From Candidatus Aegiribacteria sp. (GTDB taxonomy: Bacteria > Fermentibacterota > Fermentibacteria > Fermentibacterales > JCC-6): a stretch of 52,106 nucleotides of DNA. The position numbers and the translations under genes are program-made. Each line of letters begins with the position of its first letter. The first letter of the stretch is position 1. Of this stretch, positions 35,579 to 44,818 are shown in pieces. The notes under the pieces are model-generated. The model searched no databases, was not told the origin of the DNA, and saw nothing but the letters and a program-made list of their open reading frames with translations. The stretch lies in NCBI GenBank assembly GCA_013138965.1, contig WTBT01000036.1, positions 1 through 52,106 on the forward strand, in the 5' to 3' direction.

Positions 35579-36637
35579 TCAGGGAAGCATCTCCCGCAGC
35601 TTTATGGCAAACCTGCGTACGGTACTGTTTCTTCCTTTGAAATTGAGTATTGACTTTTCTTTAATTCCATCCAGGACAGACAAGTCGCAGCCCAGTGATG
35701 CCAGGAAGTCCTCAAATCCTTCAGGAGCTGATTTCGGTTCTCGTTCATCGACCGTTGCAAGGGCTTCCTCCCTTGAGATCACTCCGCATCTGACCATATT
35801 GGCGTACAGGTATTCGTACTTGCCGAAGCCGGTTCTGGTTTTGTAGAGAAAACTGGAATGAGGAGTTCCAAGGCAATCGTATCTTACATCAGCCATTGAT
35901 TTTCCGAAATCAAGCTCTCTGTTGAGTGTATCGTATATCAACGGCAGGTCCCATTCAATGTAATCGGGAATGTTGATCTGCTTCACCTTGAACATCCTTT
36001 TCCAGGATGGAAAAAAGTAGTCCCGTTTAAGCTCCTTCAAAGGAATGACACCCTTCATTATACTCTTGAAATGTACCCTGTCTATGCATGATCCGGACGG
36101 TGGAGCTTCAAGCATATCGGAAAAGCCCGCTGCAATCAGTCGTATCCCCTGAGTATCGGCAGCCCGGAATATCGCTGTGGGCATCAGCACAACACAGGCT
36201 GCGCAGAATTCACCCGTAGCCTCGAGAGCTCGCTTGTAAACCTTCCGCAGCAGACCAAAACTCGGAGAATAAGTTATCAGATCAACATCCAGCTTCGCAG
36301 CCGATTCCTTTGCGAATGCCAGTGCGCCGGGATCAAGAAATCCGTTATCGAAATTAAAAGCGAGACAACGCATTCCATACATGTTCTTAAGCACCCAGAG
36401 GGTATAAGTGCTGTCCTTGCCTCCACTGAAAGGAACGAGTACATCGTACTTCTCCTCCTTTCCCCTGTATCGGTCCAGTATCTTCTCAAGTTTTTTCTTT
36501 CTTGCATCCCAGTCAATGTTCGAATATTTCCGGTCATGCTCCCTGCAGACTCTGCAGACGCCATTCTCGTCAAATTCTATATTCGGATAGTTTCCAGGAA
36601 GGATACAGCGTGTACATCTTCTAACCTCTTCTGTCAT
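35579..36637 (-). CDS. N-acetyl sugar amidotransferase-like PP-loop ATPase
   Basis: The protein has 352 residues. An N-terminal zinc ribbon (Cys8, Cys11, Cys28, Cys31) precedes the PP-loop ATPase motif SGGKDS (71-76). It matches the WbpG/PseA/LegG-like family that, with HisH/HisF-type partners, converts an acetamido group of a UDP-sugar to an acetamidino group for LPS or flagellin sugars. No hisH/hisF-like partner, pse/leg genes or O-antigen cluster is adjacent, so its substrate is open; related PP-loop enzymes thiolate tRNA. The C-terminal third is conserved in the family but has no recognised motif. Confidence 0.78.
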   Translation of the reverse strand: MTEEVRRCTRCILPGNYPNIEFDENGVCRVCREHDRKYSNIDWDARKKKLEKILDRYRGKEEKYDVLVPFSGGKDSTYTLWVLKNMYGMRCLAFNFDNGFLDPGALAFAKESAAKLDVDLITYSPSFGLLRKVYKRALEATGEFCAACVVLMPTAIFRAADTQGIRLIAAGFSDMLEAPPSGSCIDRVHFKSIMKGVIPLKELKRDYFFPSWKRMFKVKQINIPDYIEWDLPLIYDTLNRELDFGKSMADVRYDCLGTPHSSFLYKTRTGFGKYEYLYANMVRCGVISREEALATVDEREPKSAPEGFEDFLASLGCDLSVLDGIKEKSILNFKGRNSTVRRFAIKLREMLP

Positions 36638-36671
36638 ATCATGCCTTTCAATAGCAGCGAAACATATTTCC

Positions 36672-36805
36672 TTAGAAACAGAATATCCTCACAGCTGAGA
36701 TAGAATGCCCGGAGAATACTGGATGTATTTCACGATAATATGCGAGTATTATAGCCGGCTGTGCGGGTTCTATGCCAATGTATTTTATTGTCAGACAGAT
36801 TCCTA
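36672..36805. repeat. MITE-like palindromic repeat, copy E (decayed)
   Basis: It keeps the family core GCTGAGATAGAATG, CACGATAATATGCGAGTATT and ATAGCCGGCTGTG, closest to copy C. The left end is lost, and the right end GTCAGACAGATTCCTA is a worn form of GTCGGACAACCTCCTA. It lies in the 228-base gap between the acyl-CoA synthetase and the amidotransferase gene. Confidence 0.75.
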
Positions 36806-36865
36806 GTAATTCTGTATATAATAAGCGGGGAATTGAAACACAATATACTGATCATGGTGTTCTGT

Positions 36866-38608
36866 TCAGGCGTGGTAGGAAATATCTTCCTCAAGCCCGG
36901 CTTCCCTTAGAACTTCCTTTCTGCGTACTTTTCTCGTTGTAGTTTTCGGGAATTCATTTTCTCTGATGATAAATCTGGCAATATGCTTGTAAATTGGCTG
37001 AGAGGCATTAAAGCTCCGGACTATCTTCCTCATGTATTCCGCAAGGTACTCGGTTGTAAGACTGAATCCGTGCTCCTCAGCGTATTCGATGAATTTTCCC
37101 ATAAAGGGTACAAAGATAACCCATATCTCCTCACCCTTGGTTTCGGTCTTCCTGCCTGCAACCATGCATTCAAGGATATACGGATCCACCCCGATGATCA
37201 TCTCTATTTCCTCAGGATATACATTTTTGCCGTTCTTTGCGACGATCACGTTCTTCTTTCGTCCGGTAATGAAAATGAAACCATCATCGTCGATATGACC
37301 GTAATCCCCCGTGCTGAACCAGCCATCGTCCGAAAGAACTTCAGCGGTTGCTGCGGGGTTGTTGTAGTAACCCATCATTATATTGGGACCCTTTGCAAGG
37401 ATTTCACCGTTTCCCTCGATATCGGGGTTGTCTATTCTTATGGTGACGCCGGACACAGCCGGGCCTACAGATCCTATCCTGTTGGCATTCAGTGTATTGA
37501 CGCAGAGTATCGGAGAGGTCTCGGTTAATCCGTACCCCTGGAGAAATGTGAATCCAAGCTTGATGAAACCATCAACAACTGCAGGAGCAATACCGGCGCC
37601 TCCGGAAATACAGAGCCTCATATGCCCTCCGAGCTTATCGTGAACCTTGTAAAACACCTTCTTCCTCAGGCCCTTGTTGCCGAATACCTCTCCAATACTG
37701 GAGATGGCCAGACCGAGACGATACCTGAAGGCTCCACCCTTCATGGACTGAATCGCACCGAATATTTTCCTGTACATAGCTTCCCAGAGCAGCGGAACGG
37801 CAAGTAGAATGGTAGCCCGGGAATTAACCATATCCTCCGCTACATACCTTATGCCTCTGCAGATATATATGGAGCCTCCATGTGTGATTGGAAAAAGAAA
37901 AGCACATGTGCATTCGAATGTATGGTGTACGGGAAGGATTGAGAGGAATACATCATCATCCTGCAGAACCAGAACCCGGTGCATCTGTTTGATGTTACTC
38001 AGAATATTGTTCTGTGAGAGCATCACACCCTTTGCCTGACCCGTCGTACCCGATGTGTAACAGATGGAAGCCGGGGCATCGCAATCCCATGTTTCAGGAA
38101 GTGCAGCAGCACTCCCCGACCCTTTGCGGATAAAATCGTCATGGGTTGGAATCCCATCACAATGAGCCGTATTCATAACAACCATTATGATATCTTTGCC
38201 GGGAAGCTTTTCACTGAAGCGCTCCGCATACCGCTCGTCGAAGAACAGCATGTTGGCGCCGGAGTAATGAACGATCGTAAGCATTTCCTGGGCGGGCAGT
38301 TCCCTGTCGATGGGAACAATAATCCCTCCTGCTCTCATGGTCGCAAGGTAGGTGATGGCCCATGCGATGCTGTTGTTACCGGTTAAACCGACAACAGGCT
38401 TTTCACAACTGTCGAGAATCGCACATGCGAGAGCATCAACCTTTTTCCTCAGATCACGGTAAGTTATTGAATGGTAATTACCGTCTCTGTCAGGTTCACT
38501 GAACGCGATTCTGTCCGGCAGTCTCTCAGCGACTGCTATCAACGCCTCCGGTATGCTTGTCAAACCGGGAACATCCTGAAGGATCCCGCCGGAGATCTCA
38601 GTTTTCAT
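36866..38608 (-). CDS. AMP-dependent long-chain acyl-CoA synthetase-like protein
   Basis: The protein has 580 residues. ANL-superfamily motifs are in order: ICYTSGTTGQAKGVMLS (A3), YGLTETSP (A5), WFSTGDYGHIDDDGF (A7), GRKKNVIVAKNGKNVYPEEIE (A8, segment) and a C-terminal Lys in TTTRKVRRKEV. It activates a fatty acid to acyl-AMP and probably acyl-CoA. The motif spacing fits FadD/long-chain forms. It stands alone with gaps on both sides, so whether it serves degradation or lipid recycling is unknown. Confidence 0.88.
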   Translation of the reverse strand: MKTEISGGILQDVPGLTSIPEALIAVAERLPDRIAFSEPDRDGNYHSITYRDLRKKVDALACAILDSCEKPVVGLTGNNSIAWAITYLATMRAGGIIVPIDRELPAQEMLTIVHYSGANMLFFDERYAERFSEKLPGKDIIMVVMNTAHCDGIPTHDDFIRKGSGSAAALPETWDCDAPASICYTSGTTGQAKGVMLSQNNILSNIKQMHRVLVLQDDDVFLSILPVHHTFECTCAFLFPITHGGSIYICRGIRYVAEDMVNSRATILLAVPLLWEAMYRKIFGAIQSMKGGAFRYRLGLAISSIGEVFGNKGLRKKVFYKVHDKLGGHMRLCISGGAGIAPAVVDGFIKLGFTFLQGYGLTETSPILCVNTLNANRIGSVGPAVSGVTIRIDNPDIEGNGEILAKGPNIMMGYYNNPAATAEVLSDDGWFSTGDYGHIDDDGFIFITGRKKNVIVAKNGKNVYPEEIEMIIGVDPYILECMVAGRKTETKGEEIWVIFVPFMGKFIEYAEEHGFSLTTEYLAEYMRKIVRSFNASQPIYKHIARFIIRENEFPKTTTRKVRRKEVLREAGLEEDISYHA

Positions 38609-38709
38609 CGCCGCGCCTTACTGCAATGGTTGATGTCAGTCCTGCTTGCTATACTTTATCAATAACACAGGAAGAGACTTCTGGAAAGAGGTCTGAATCG
38701 TTGTATCAA

Positions 38710-39951
38710 TTATTCCGGCGAACCGATCGATGCGGCGGTTCTGAATCCTATATACGGATAACCCAGCCCGGTATCGGGATGCATTCTCGCATCGCACCTG
38801 CAGTCGTTCATTGAGGAAAGCCAGCTTCCTCCCATGGCCACAACAGATGAATCCGTGCGGAAAGACCTGCAGTACTCCCACACGTTGCCTGCCATATCGT
38901 AGAGGCCCCAGTTGTTATATGGATAGCTTCCAACCGGGGCGGAGTACGAGAACCCGTCATCAATTGATGGATGCCTGCGGAGCATACCCTCGGTGCTGTC
39001 GGACAGGTTCAGAAGGTTTCCGTCAGGTCGTCTTGAGCCCCAGGGCCATGGTCCGCTCCCGCCTGCAAGAGCAGCTGTATACCATTCCTTTTCAGTGGGC
39101 AATCTGTAAACGATCCCTGATGTATCCAGCGTAGTAATCCATGCACAGTACTCCTCCGCAGCGCTGCAGGTCAAGCCCGCGACCGGCAGATTTTCAAGCC
39201 CATCCTGAATGGCCCATTCACCTGAGCTGTTTATATAAAACAGCAGCGGGTAATCACCGGGAAACATATCCTCAAGGGTATCCGTACGTCCCCACCTGTT
39301 GGTGGTATCTCTTGTTGGAGCCGGTTCCAGTATTCTGATGTATTCACAGAATTCGCCGTTGGTTACTTCATACCTTGCTATAAGGTATGGCTGCAGTATA
39401 TCACCGGATCTGCCGGCCTCGGACGGAACAAGAATCATACCTGACGGATGAAGCCGGGGAAGCACATAGCGCAAAGTGTCCGGGGAGTTAGCCAGCAGCA
39501 TAACGCTGTCCTCAAGCACTATCAGGTTCTGAAGAGTAAGGCTCAGATGGTGAATACCAGGGTCGTCAATACTGACATTCAGAGGAGTGTGACCGATGAA
39601 GAACCCATCCAGAAGAACGGATGCAGCGGAGGGTTCACTGGAGATTTCCACAGGAAACCTGTATGGAAGTGATATAAGAACAGGCTCATCGGACATATCC
39701 GGCAGAAGAACAGTATCAACAGGTACTCTTTCTGGATAGGATACCGTAATAATCAGACCCTCATGCTGAACGGGGATCCGTGCCGGAGTCGTCCATATGA
39801 AATTATCACAATCTGAAACTGTGGCTCCTGCAGGAGTGGATACAACATACACGTAGGCAACCGGCCAGGATGTATCAATTATCAGCATCACAAGAAGGAT
39901 CGTCAGTGCGAACAGCAGGATAAGCGCCCAATGCTCAAGAATAAACTTCAT
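38710..39951 (-). CDS. Membrane-anchored PEGA / FGE-sulfatase-domain protein
   Basis: The protein has 413 residues. One N-terminal membrane anchor (about 8-28) is followed by two PEGA-like beta domains (about 35-95 and 97-165; VYVVSTPAGATVSD and VEISSEPSAASVLLDG) and an FGE/SUMF1-fold domain (about 170-410; RLPTEKEWYTAAL, YDMAGNVWEYC, MGGSW, YIGFRTA). Such proteins sit in the envelope with the globular part outside. The FGE fold includes formylglycine-generating enzymes but also many non-catalytic carbohydrate or protein binders; no sulfatase gene is nearby, so binding is more likely. Function unknown. Confidence 0.82.
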   Translation of the reverse strand: MKFILEHWALILLFALTILLVMLIIDTSWPVAYVYVVSTPAGATVSDCDNFIWTTPARIPVQHEGLIITVSYPERVPVDTVLLPDMSDEPVLISLPYRFPVEISSEPSAASVLLDGFFIGHTPLNVSIDDPGIHHLSLTLQNLIVLEDSVMLLANSPDTLRYVLPRLHPSGMILVPSEAGRSGDILQPYLIARYEVTNGEFCEYIRILEPAPTRDTTNRWGRTDTLEDMFPGDYPLLFYINSSGEWAIQDGLENLPVAGLTCSAAEEYCAWITTLDTSGIVYRLPTEKEWYTAALAGGSGPWPWGSRRPDGNLLNLSDSTEGMLRRHPSIDDGFSYSAPVGSYPYNNWGLYDMAGNVWEYCRSFRTDSSVVAMGGSWLSSMNDCRCDARMHPDTGLGYPYIGFRTAASIGSPE

Positions 39952-40047
39952 CTTACTCCAGAATATTTAAATCAGAAATGGCAGCCGCCACTATAATTTC
40001 AGCGGTAACGCTCCTGAATAATACCGGTGATCAGCATATTTAACCAG

Positions 40048-40077
40048 TTTTTGCGATTTGCATATCCATTGTATAAT
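40048..40077 (+). promoter_or_regulatory. Candidate promoter for the frameshifted secreted protein
   Basis: A perfect TATAAT (40072-40077) is preceded 18 bases earlier by TTTTTG (40048-40053). The start codon is about 90 bases downstream, with a hairpin in between. Confidence 0.4.
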
Positions 40078-40126
40078 TATACCTGTATGGAAACACTCCG
40101 GGAATATCCGCCTGATTCACCAGAAA

Positions 40127-40147
40127 GCGTTTTTCATAGGAAAACGC
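40127..40147 (+). promoter_or_regulatory. Leader hairpin upstream of a strong ribosome site
   Basis: A perfect 7-bp stem GCGTTTT/AAAACGC with loop TCATAGG ends 6 bases before the TAGGAGG ribosome-binding site (40154-40160). It could stabilise the mRNA or modulate ribosome access. Only the fold is seen. Confidence 0.35.
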
Positions 40148-40166
40148 GTAACATAGGAGGATTTTG

Positions 40167-40789
40167 TTGAGAAGTTTTACTTGCCTTCTGTCCGTTCTTC
40201 TGCTTGGAGCCTGCGTGGCTACAGCGGCTGTAACCTTCTATACGGATCAGACTTCCTTCGAAACCCTCTATCCCGGTCTTACGAAAGAGGACTACTCGAA
40301 CACAAACGTGCCGGTTAATACTGTCCAAACAGCCGATGGCCCTTTCAACAGCCTCACCGATAACGCATGTTTCTCCCCCGGTGATATTGTGGATGGCATA
40401 TCTCTTGATAACCTTGAAGGCGGCGATAATGTGGTCATTACCCCCCTAAACTCGGAGTGACCAGTGTGGCAGTGGGTCCTAATGAATTCCAGAATAATGC
40501 CGTGTACTCGTTCACGGTTCCCGTAAATGCCTTCGGAATTGATGTAGTTAATACAACGGGGGTATTCACTATTAATATAGAAGTGTTCGGAGCCGGCGGT
40601 TCTCTTGGCACTTCGTCCTCGAGCGGTTCGGTCACCGGTAAATTCTGGGGAGTTTACTCCGATGTGGACATCACAAATATCAGATTCATGTTAGCCGGAG
40701 ACAACGCCGAACTTTTCTCAAACGCCCGGTTCGGAGCAGCTACAGCACTTGATAACTCAACCTGGGGTTCTATAAAAACGTCATTCTAG
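40167..40789 (+). pseudogene. Secreted protein gene split by a -1 change in a poly-C tract
   Basis: The first half (TTG at 40167, 6 bases after AGGAGG) encodes a signal peptide and the start of a beta-rich domain (FYTDQTSFETLYPG ... NACFSPGDIVDGISLDN). This is the pattern seen in exported proteins that often carry PEP-CTERM tags. It ends at a TGA at 40458-40460. The second half continues in another frame from the same point (LGVTSVAVGPNEF ... DITNIRFMLAG) to TAG at 40787. The switch is at the run of six C at 40441-40446: seven C would restore one frame reading ITPPKLGVTSVAVG. No C-terminal sorting motif is present. Either a true frameshift, phase variation or an assembly error. Confidence 0.75.
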
Positions 40790-40811
40790 CGTAAAATTCT
40801 AACGCGGAAAG

Positions 40812-40835
40812 GGATCGGGCTTTCACGCCCGGTCC
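40812..40835. terminator. Terminator-like hairpin between convergent genes
   Basis: GGATCGGGC/GCCCGGTCC (one G-T pair) with loop TTTCAC lies 22 bases after the secreted-protein frame and 35 bases before the end of the CPBP gene. It has no long T-tail. Confidence 0.6.
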
Positions 40836-40870
40836 ATCCTCTCCCTTATGTTCATTACCTGATTCTGGGA

Positions 40871-41701
40871 TCAGGATATTTTATGGATGCCGGGAAGCGC
40901 ATCGTTATCAGATAGATAGAGTTTCTTTATCAGCACGGCGATCGCTCCCAGCGTGCCTATCGTCATAAGGATGGATTCCTCCGGCCCGAAAGCACCCCAG
41001 GGCGGGTGATCCGTTGTCCTGAAAATCGTGGGCAGAAGTGTGTGGCCGCTTACGTTCCATCCGAAAACCATCCCGGTTGCAAGGTTCCAGAGCCAGTGCG
41101 CCAGTATCGGGTAGAACAGGCCGTCAGTCACAAGCCTCAGAAAACCGAAAAGGGCTCCAGCCAGGAATATGTTCACGATGCCGGCGAACGCGGCATGGCT
41201 GTTGCTCAGGTGCAGCATGGCGAATGCCAGTGAGGAAAGCAGAAGCCCCGAAAGTCTGCACCCTCTGAAACTGAGCGCGTCCATCATGAAACCCCTGCAG
41301 ATGACCTCCTCCGACGCGGCGAGGAGAAACAGCGCCGCGGCGAAGAGCAGCCATCCTGAGGTGATACCGACGTATTCGAGACCTGAAAGAAGAGCAATGA
41401 CTATGAATGGAATGAACAGAACCGCGGAAGCAGCCGCAGCTATCCTGCCGTTTTTCCTTCCGGCCCTTCCGGCAACCTCGGGCACCATCTTCCACAGGGG
41501 GAACAATACGATCAGCGCGATAAAGCCTGCCACTGCGTAATTCGGAATAATGTTCTCTGTCAGATTGAAAAAGCCTGAGAGGAATTCCTGCAGCAATACC
41601 CAGAGGAAAAAACCGGCCAGGGTTATGCCGAGCCTGAAGAAAGGTCTGACTGGAGGCGAACAGCGCCTTTCGAGAAAGGTAATCTTACCGTGAGTGTTCA
41701 T
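40871..41701 (-). CDS. CPBP-family intramembrane metalloprotease
   Basis: From ATG 41701 (overlapping the glycosyltransferase stop as ATGA) the protein has 276 residues with about seven or eight membrane segments. The active-site motifs of the CAAX protease/bacteriocin-processing family are present: SEEVICRG (EExxxR), FAMLHL (FxxxH) and HWLWN (HxxxN). Members cleave membrane or prenylated substrates or give immunity to bacteriocins. It is the last gene of the long operon. No substrate is evident. Confidence 0.87.
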   Translation of the reverse strand: MNTHGKITFLERRCSPPVRPFFRLGITLAGFFLWVLLQEFLSGFFNLTENIIPNYAVAGFIALIVLFPLWKMVPEVAGRAGRKNGRIAAAASAVLFIPFIVIALLSGLEYVGITSGWLLFAAALFLLAASEEVICRGFMMDALSFRGCRLSGLLLSSLAFAMLHLSNSHAAFAGIVNIFLAGALFGFLRLVTDGLFYPILAHWLWNLATGMVFGWNVSGHTLLPTIFRTTDHPPWGAFGPEESILMTIGTLGAIAVLIKKLYLSDNDALPGIHKIS

Positions 41702-42843
41702 GAAATGACCGATCTGTATACTTCCATGGTCTCTCTCGCTGCCCTTGACCAGGAGAAACACGCGGCCCGTTCCACCCCCCTTCTCATGTATTCGTCTCTC
41801 TTCCCCGGAGATTCAGCCAGCAGTTTCATCGACTTGCTCAGCTCAAATGTATTACGGGGATCAACAAGAACAGCCGCCTCACCCGCAATTTCAGGTATGC
41901 AGGAGAGGTCTGAAGCTATTACGGGACAGCCGCTCTGCATGGCTTCAAGAACCGGCAGCCCGAAACCCTCATCCAGGGTTGGAAACACGAATGCAAGGGC
42001 AGAGGAATAAAGGTTATAGAGGTCTTCCTGGGGTACGTCTCTGAGGTATACTATTCCGTTCCCGTTCAGGAGGCGGCCGTAACGGTTCCTGAAATCTTCT
42101 ATGTCCGGAGGGCGGCCTGAAAGAACAAGCGCGAGAAGGTTTCTCGATCTGATTCCCTCGGTGAGTTCCATGTAGGCATCGATCAGCCCGGGAATGTTCT
42201 TCCTTGGATCTACCCTTCCGACGAATAGAAAGAAGGGATGCTCATCCAGACCGTAGCGTTTCAGTATTTCCCCATTCCTGCCCCGGGGATGGAATTCATC
42301 CGAGGCAGCCTCGGGCACCGGAATAACGGGACAGCTGGTTTCCGGGAAGTATTTCTGAAGGCTCTTCCGTACATAGGCTGAAGGTGTAATCACAGCTCTT
42401 GCCTTTTTCAATACTTCAGGCGTTCGGTTCAGATAGAAACGTCTCAGTTCGGAACCTTTGAATTCATCAAGAGTAATCGGAAATATGTCATGCGCCGTGG
42501 CCACGAATTTCCGGGGCAATACGACCGATCCAAATGGGTCTGTCAGGTGTACGATGTCCAGGCTGCGGGATGACAGCCGCCACAGGATACCGCTAATAAA
42601 CTTTGTGATGAAGAAAAGTCCATCCCCCAGCATGTTCCTGTGGGGGACAGCTTTGCGTACAGCAACATTCGGAAGATTTCCGAATAGTTCTTCAAGTTTT
42701 CTCTTTTTTGAACCGCTGAAGGTTGTCAGCAGTATAAAACTGTCATCGGGATACTCTTCAGCAAGACCTCTTATCAGTTCTCTGGCGTATGTCTTTATCC
42801 CGCCATGCCCGAGGATATTGGTAGCGTCGAACCCGATATTCAT
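41698..42843 (-). CDS. GT4-type glycosyltransferase
   Basis: The protein has 381 residues, a GT-B fold. The N-terminal domain begins MNIGFDATNILGHGGIKTYA. The C-terminal domain shows FVGRVDPRKNI and the nucleotide-sugar E-x7-E motif in FPTLDEGFGLPVLEAMQSG. It transfers a sugar from an NDP donor, probably to an envelope glycan or glycolipid. It is encoded 17 bases after tpiA in the same operon, so is probably transcribed with glycolytic genes; a precise acceptor cannot be inferred. Confidence 0.88.
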   Translation of the reverse strand: MNIGFDATNILGHGGIKTYARELIRGLAEEYPDDSFILLTTFSGSKKRKLEELFGNLPNVAVRKAVPHRNMLGDGLFFITKFISGILWRLSSRSLDIVHLTDPFGSVVLPRKFVATAHDIFPITLDEFKGSELRRFYLNRTPEVLKKARAVITPSAYVRKSLQKYFPETSCPVIPVPEAASDEFHPRGRNGEILKRYGLDEHPFFLFVGRVDPRKNIPGLIDAYMELTEGIRSRNLLALVLSGRPPDIEDFRNRYGRLLNGNGIVYLRDVPQEDLYNLYSSALAFVFPTLDEGFGLPVLEAMQSGCPVIASDLSCIPEIAGEAAVLVDPRNTFELSKSMKLLAESPGKRDEYMRRGVERAACFSWSRAARETMEVYRSVIS

Positions 42844-42860
42844 GCGGAATCCTCAGCCTG

Positions 42861-43622
42861 TCAATCCCGGGTCGGAACAGCTTTTAATATATCCATAAAG
42901 CTCCCGGCGTTCAGGCTTGCTCCGCCCACAAGCGCTCCGTTGACCGACGGTCTGGAAAGTATTTCAGCAGCGTTGTCAGGTTTTACGCTTCCACCGTACT
43001 GTATCCTTGTGTTATCGGCGAAATCATTGCTCATGGTGCCGGCAACCCACTCCCTTATCAGCGAGTGCATCCGTTCGGCTTCATCCGGAGTCGCGGTAAG
43101 GCCGGTGCCGATCGCCCATACCGGTTCATACGCGATCACAAAGTTTTCATTGGTAACACATCCAAGCCCCCTAAGGGCTGATTCAACCTGCCTTCTTACG
43201 ACTTCTTCCGTCCTGCCGGCATCCCTTTCCTCCAGAAGTTCTCCAACGCAGAAAATACCGCGAAGCCCGGTCTCCAGACCGGCTTCAAGCTTTTTCCTGA
43301 CGATGTCATCGGTCTCGCGGAAAACGTGTCTCCGTTCGCTGTGACCGGCCAGGAACCAGGAAGCTCCCGCGTCCACCAGCATGGCAGGGCTGATCTCCCC
43401 GGTAAATGCGCCTTTCTCAAGCCAGAAAAGGTCCTGTCCGCCTGTTTCGATACCTGCATCAGCCGCGGCTTCCGCCATAAGAGGAATAAGTGTGAATGGT
43501 GGAAAAAGGACTATATCCGAAGACACAGTTCCGGACCCGAGGCTTTTCATTTCCCTCAGATATTCAAGAGCAGCCGGCCTGGAACCGTTCATCTTCCAGT
43601 TTCCTCCGATAATCTGCTTCAC
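42861..43622 (-). CDS. tpiA: Triosephosphate isomerase
   Basis: The protein has 253 residues, the normal length. Catalytic residues are Lys10 in GNWKMN, His94 in AGHSERR and Glu166 in AYEPVWAIGTG; the phosphate loop is QYGGSV ... GALVGGASL. It interconverts glyceraldehyde-3-phosphate and dihydroxyacetone phosphate. Its start overlaps the pgk stop by four bases. Confidence 0.98.
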   Translation of the reverse strand: MKQIIGGNWKMNGSRPAALEYLREMKSLGSGTVSSDIVLFPPFTLIPLMAEAAADAGIETGGQDLFWLEKGAFTGEISPAMLVDAGASWFLAGHSERRHVFRETDDIVRKKLEAGLETGLRGIFCVGELLEERDAGRTEEVVRRQVESALRGLGCVTNENFVIAYEPVWAIGTGLTATPDEAERMHSLIREWVAGTMSNDFADNTRIQYGGSVKPDNAAEILSRPSVNGALVGGASLNAGSFMDILKAVPTRD

Positions 43623-44818
43623 TGTTTACCACCCCCCAGCGCGACAAGGGCGGGCAGTTCACTATCCTGTAGAAGTTCCAAAGATGCTCCGCCTCCGGTG
43701 GAAACGAAAGTTATCCTGTCCCCCAGGCCTGACTCCATAACGGCCCGCACTGAATCACCGCCTCCAACAACCGAGACAGTGCCGTTACCGCTAACTTCAG
43801 CGAGAGCCATGGCGATACCTCTGGTGCCGCTGTCAAACGGAGGGATCTCAAAAACCCCCATAGGCCCGTTCCAGAAAACCGTACAGCTTTTTCTGATGAT
43901 CTTTCCGAACTCCTCCACCGTACCGGGTCCGATGTCCAGTCCGGCCATCCTGTCAGGAATTGCATCTGCCGGAACGGTCTCAGCCAGGTCAGGTCTGCCT
44001 GCGGAAGGCGCAACCACTATGTCAACGGGGAGATGTATATCCACGCCGTATTCCTCAGCATCATCAAGTATCTTCCTTGCCGCTCCAAGCCTGTCAAATT
44101 CAAGAAGGCTTGTTCCGACGTTCAGCCCCATTTCCATCATGAAGGTGAAAGCCATTCCACCGCCTATCATCAGATGATCAAGCCGGGGGAGAAGATTCTC
44201 TATTACCTGGATCTTATCGGAAACCTTCGCGCCGCCCAGCAGAAGCGAGAAGGGTCTGGCCGGGGATGAAAGCATCTCCCCGAAAACCTTCAGCTCCTTC
44301 TGCACGAGGAGTCCGACATAGCCTCCTCTGAGAACTTCGGGTACTCCGGTCAAGGAGGCGTGGGATCTATGAATCGTGCCGAAGGCGTCATTGACATAGA
44401 TGTCTGCATTGGATGCAAGCTCGCGGGCGAAATCCATATCACCCTCTTTCTCTTCGGGATGAAAACGGAGATTCTCAAGAAGGAGGATATCACCCGGTTC
44501 AAGGGAAGCAGCAAGCGTATTCACCCTCGCCCCGATACAGTCGGGGGCGAAGAACACTTTCTTTCCCAGGAGCTCACTCAGTCTGTCCGCTACAGGCGCC
44601 AGTGACAGTTCAGGATTTCTTGTCCCGCCGGGCCTGCCCAGGTGGCTTGCAATTATTATTGAAGCGCCGTGATCGAGCAGGTACCTGACAGTGGGAAGAA
44701 TAGCGTGTATTCTGGTATCGTTGGTTATTACGCCATCCTTCAGAGGAACATTCAGATCCGCCCTTAGAAATACCTTTCTGCCCCTGAGTTCAGCATTTTC
44801 TACAACAGGATACTTCAC
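43619..44818 (-). CDS. pgk: Phosphoglycerate kinase
   Basis: The protein has 399 residues. The substrate-site residues lie in [14 protein letters not shown] and ASHLGRPGG, and the nucleotide-site motifs are [19 protein letters not shown] and the C-terminal GGGDSVRA and [11 protein letters not shown]. It makes ATP from 1,3-bisphosphoglycerate. Start overlaps the gap stop by four bases, so gap, pgk and tpiA are translationally coupled. Confidence 0.98.
   Translation of the reverse strand: MKYPVVENAELRGRKVFLRADLNVPLKDGVITNDTRIHAILPTVRYLLDHGASIIIASHLGRPGGTRNPELSLAPVADRLSELLGKKVFFAPDCIGARVNTLAASLEPGDILLLENLRFHPEEKEGDMDFARELASNADIYVNDAFGTIHRSHASLTGVPEVLRGGYVGLLVQKELKVFGEMLSSPARPFSLLLGGAKVSDKIQVIENLLPRLDHLMIGGGMAFTFMMEMGLNVGTSLLEFDRLGAARKILDDAEEYGVDIHLPVDIVVAPSAGRPDLAETVPADAIPDRMAGLDIGPGTVEEFGKIIRKSCTVFWNGPMGVFEIPPFDSGTRGIAMALAEVSGNGTVSVVGGGDSVRAVMESGLGDRITFVSTGGGASLELLQDSELPALVALGGGKQ

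Noticed and set aside
41038..41495. Frames rich in Arg and His antisense to or overlapping the CPBP gene
   Set aside because: GC-rich shadow frames with no start signal.
43326..44177. A 283-residue plus-strand frame across tpiA and pgk
   Set aside because: It runs antisense to two intact glycolytic genes and is Pro/Ser-rich shadow sequence.
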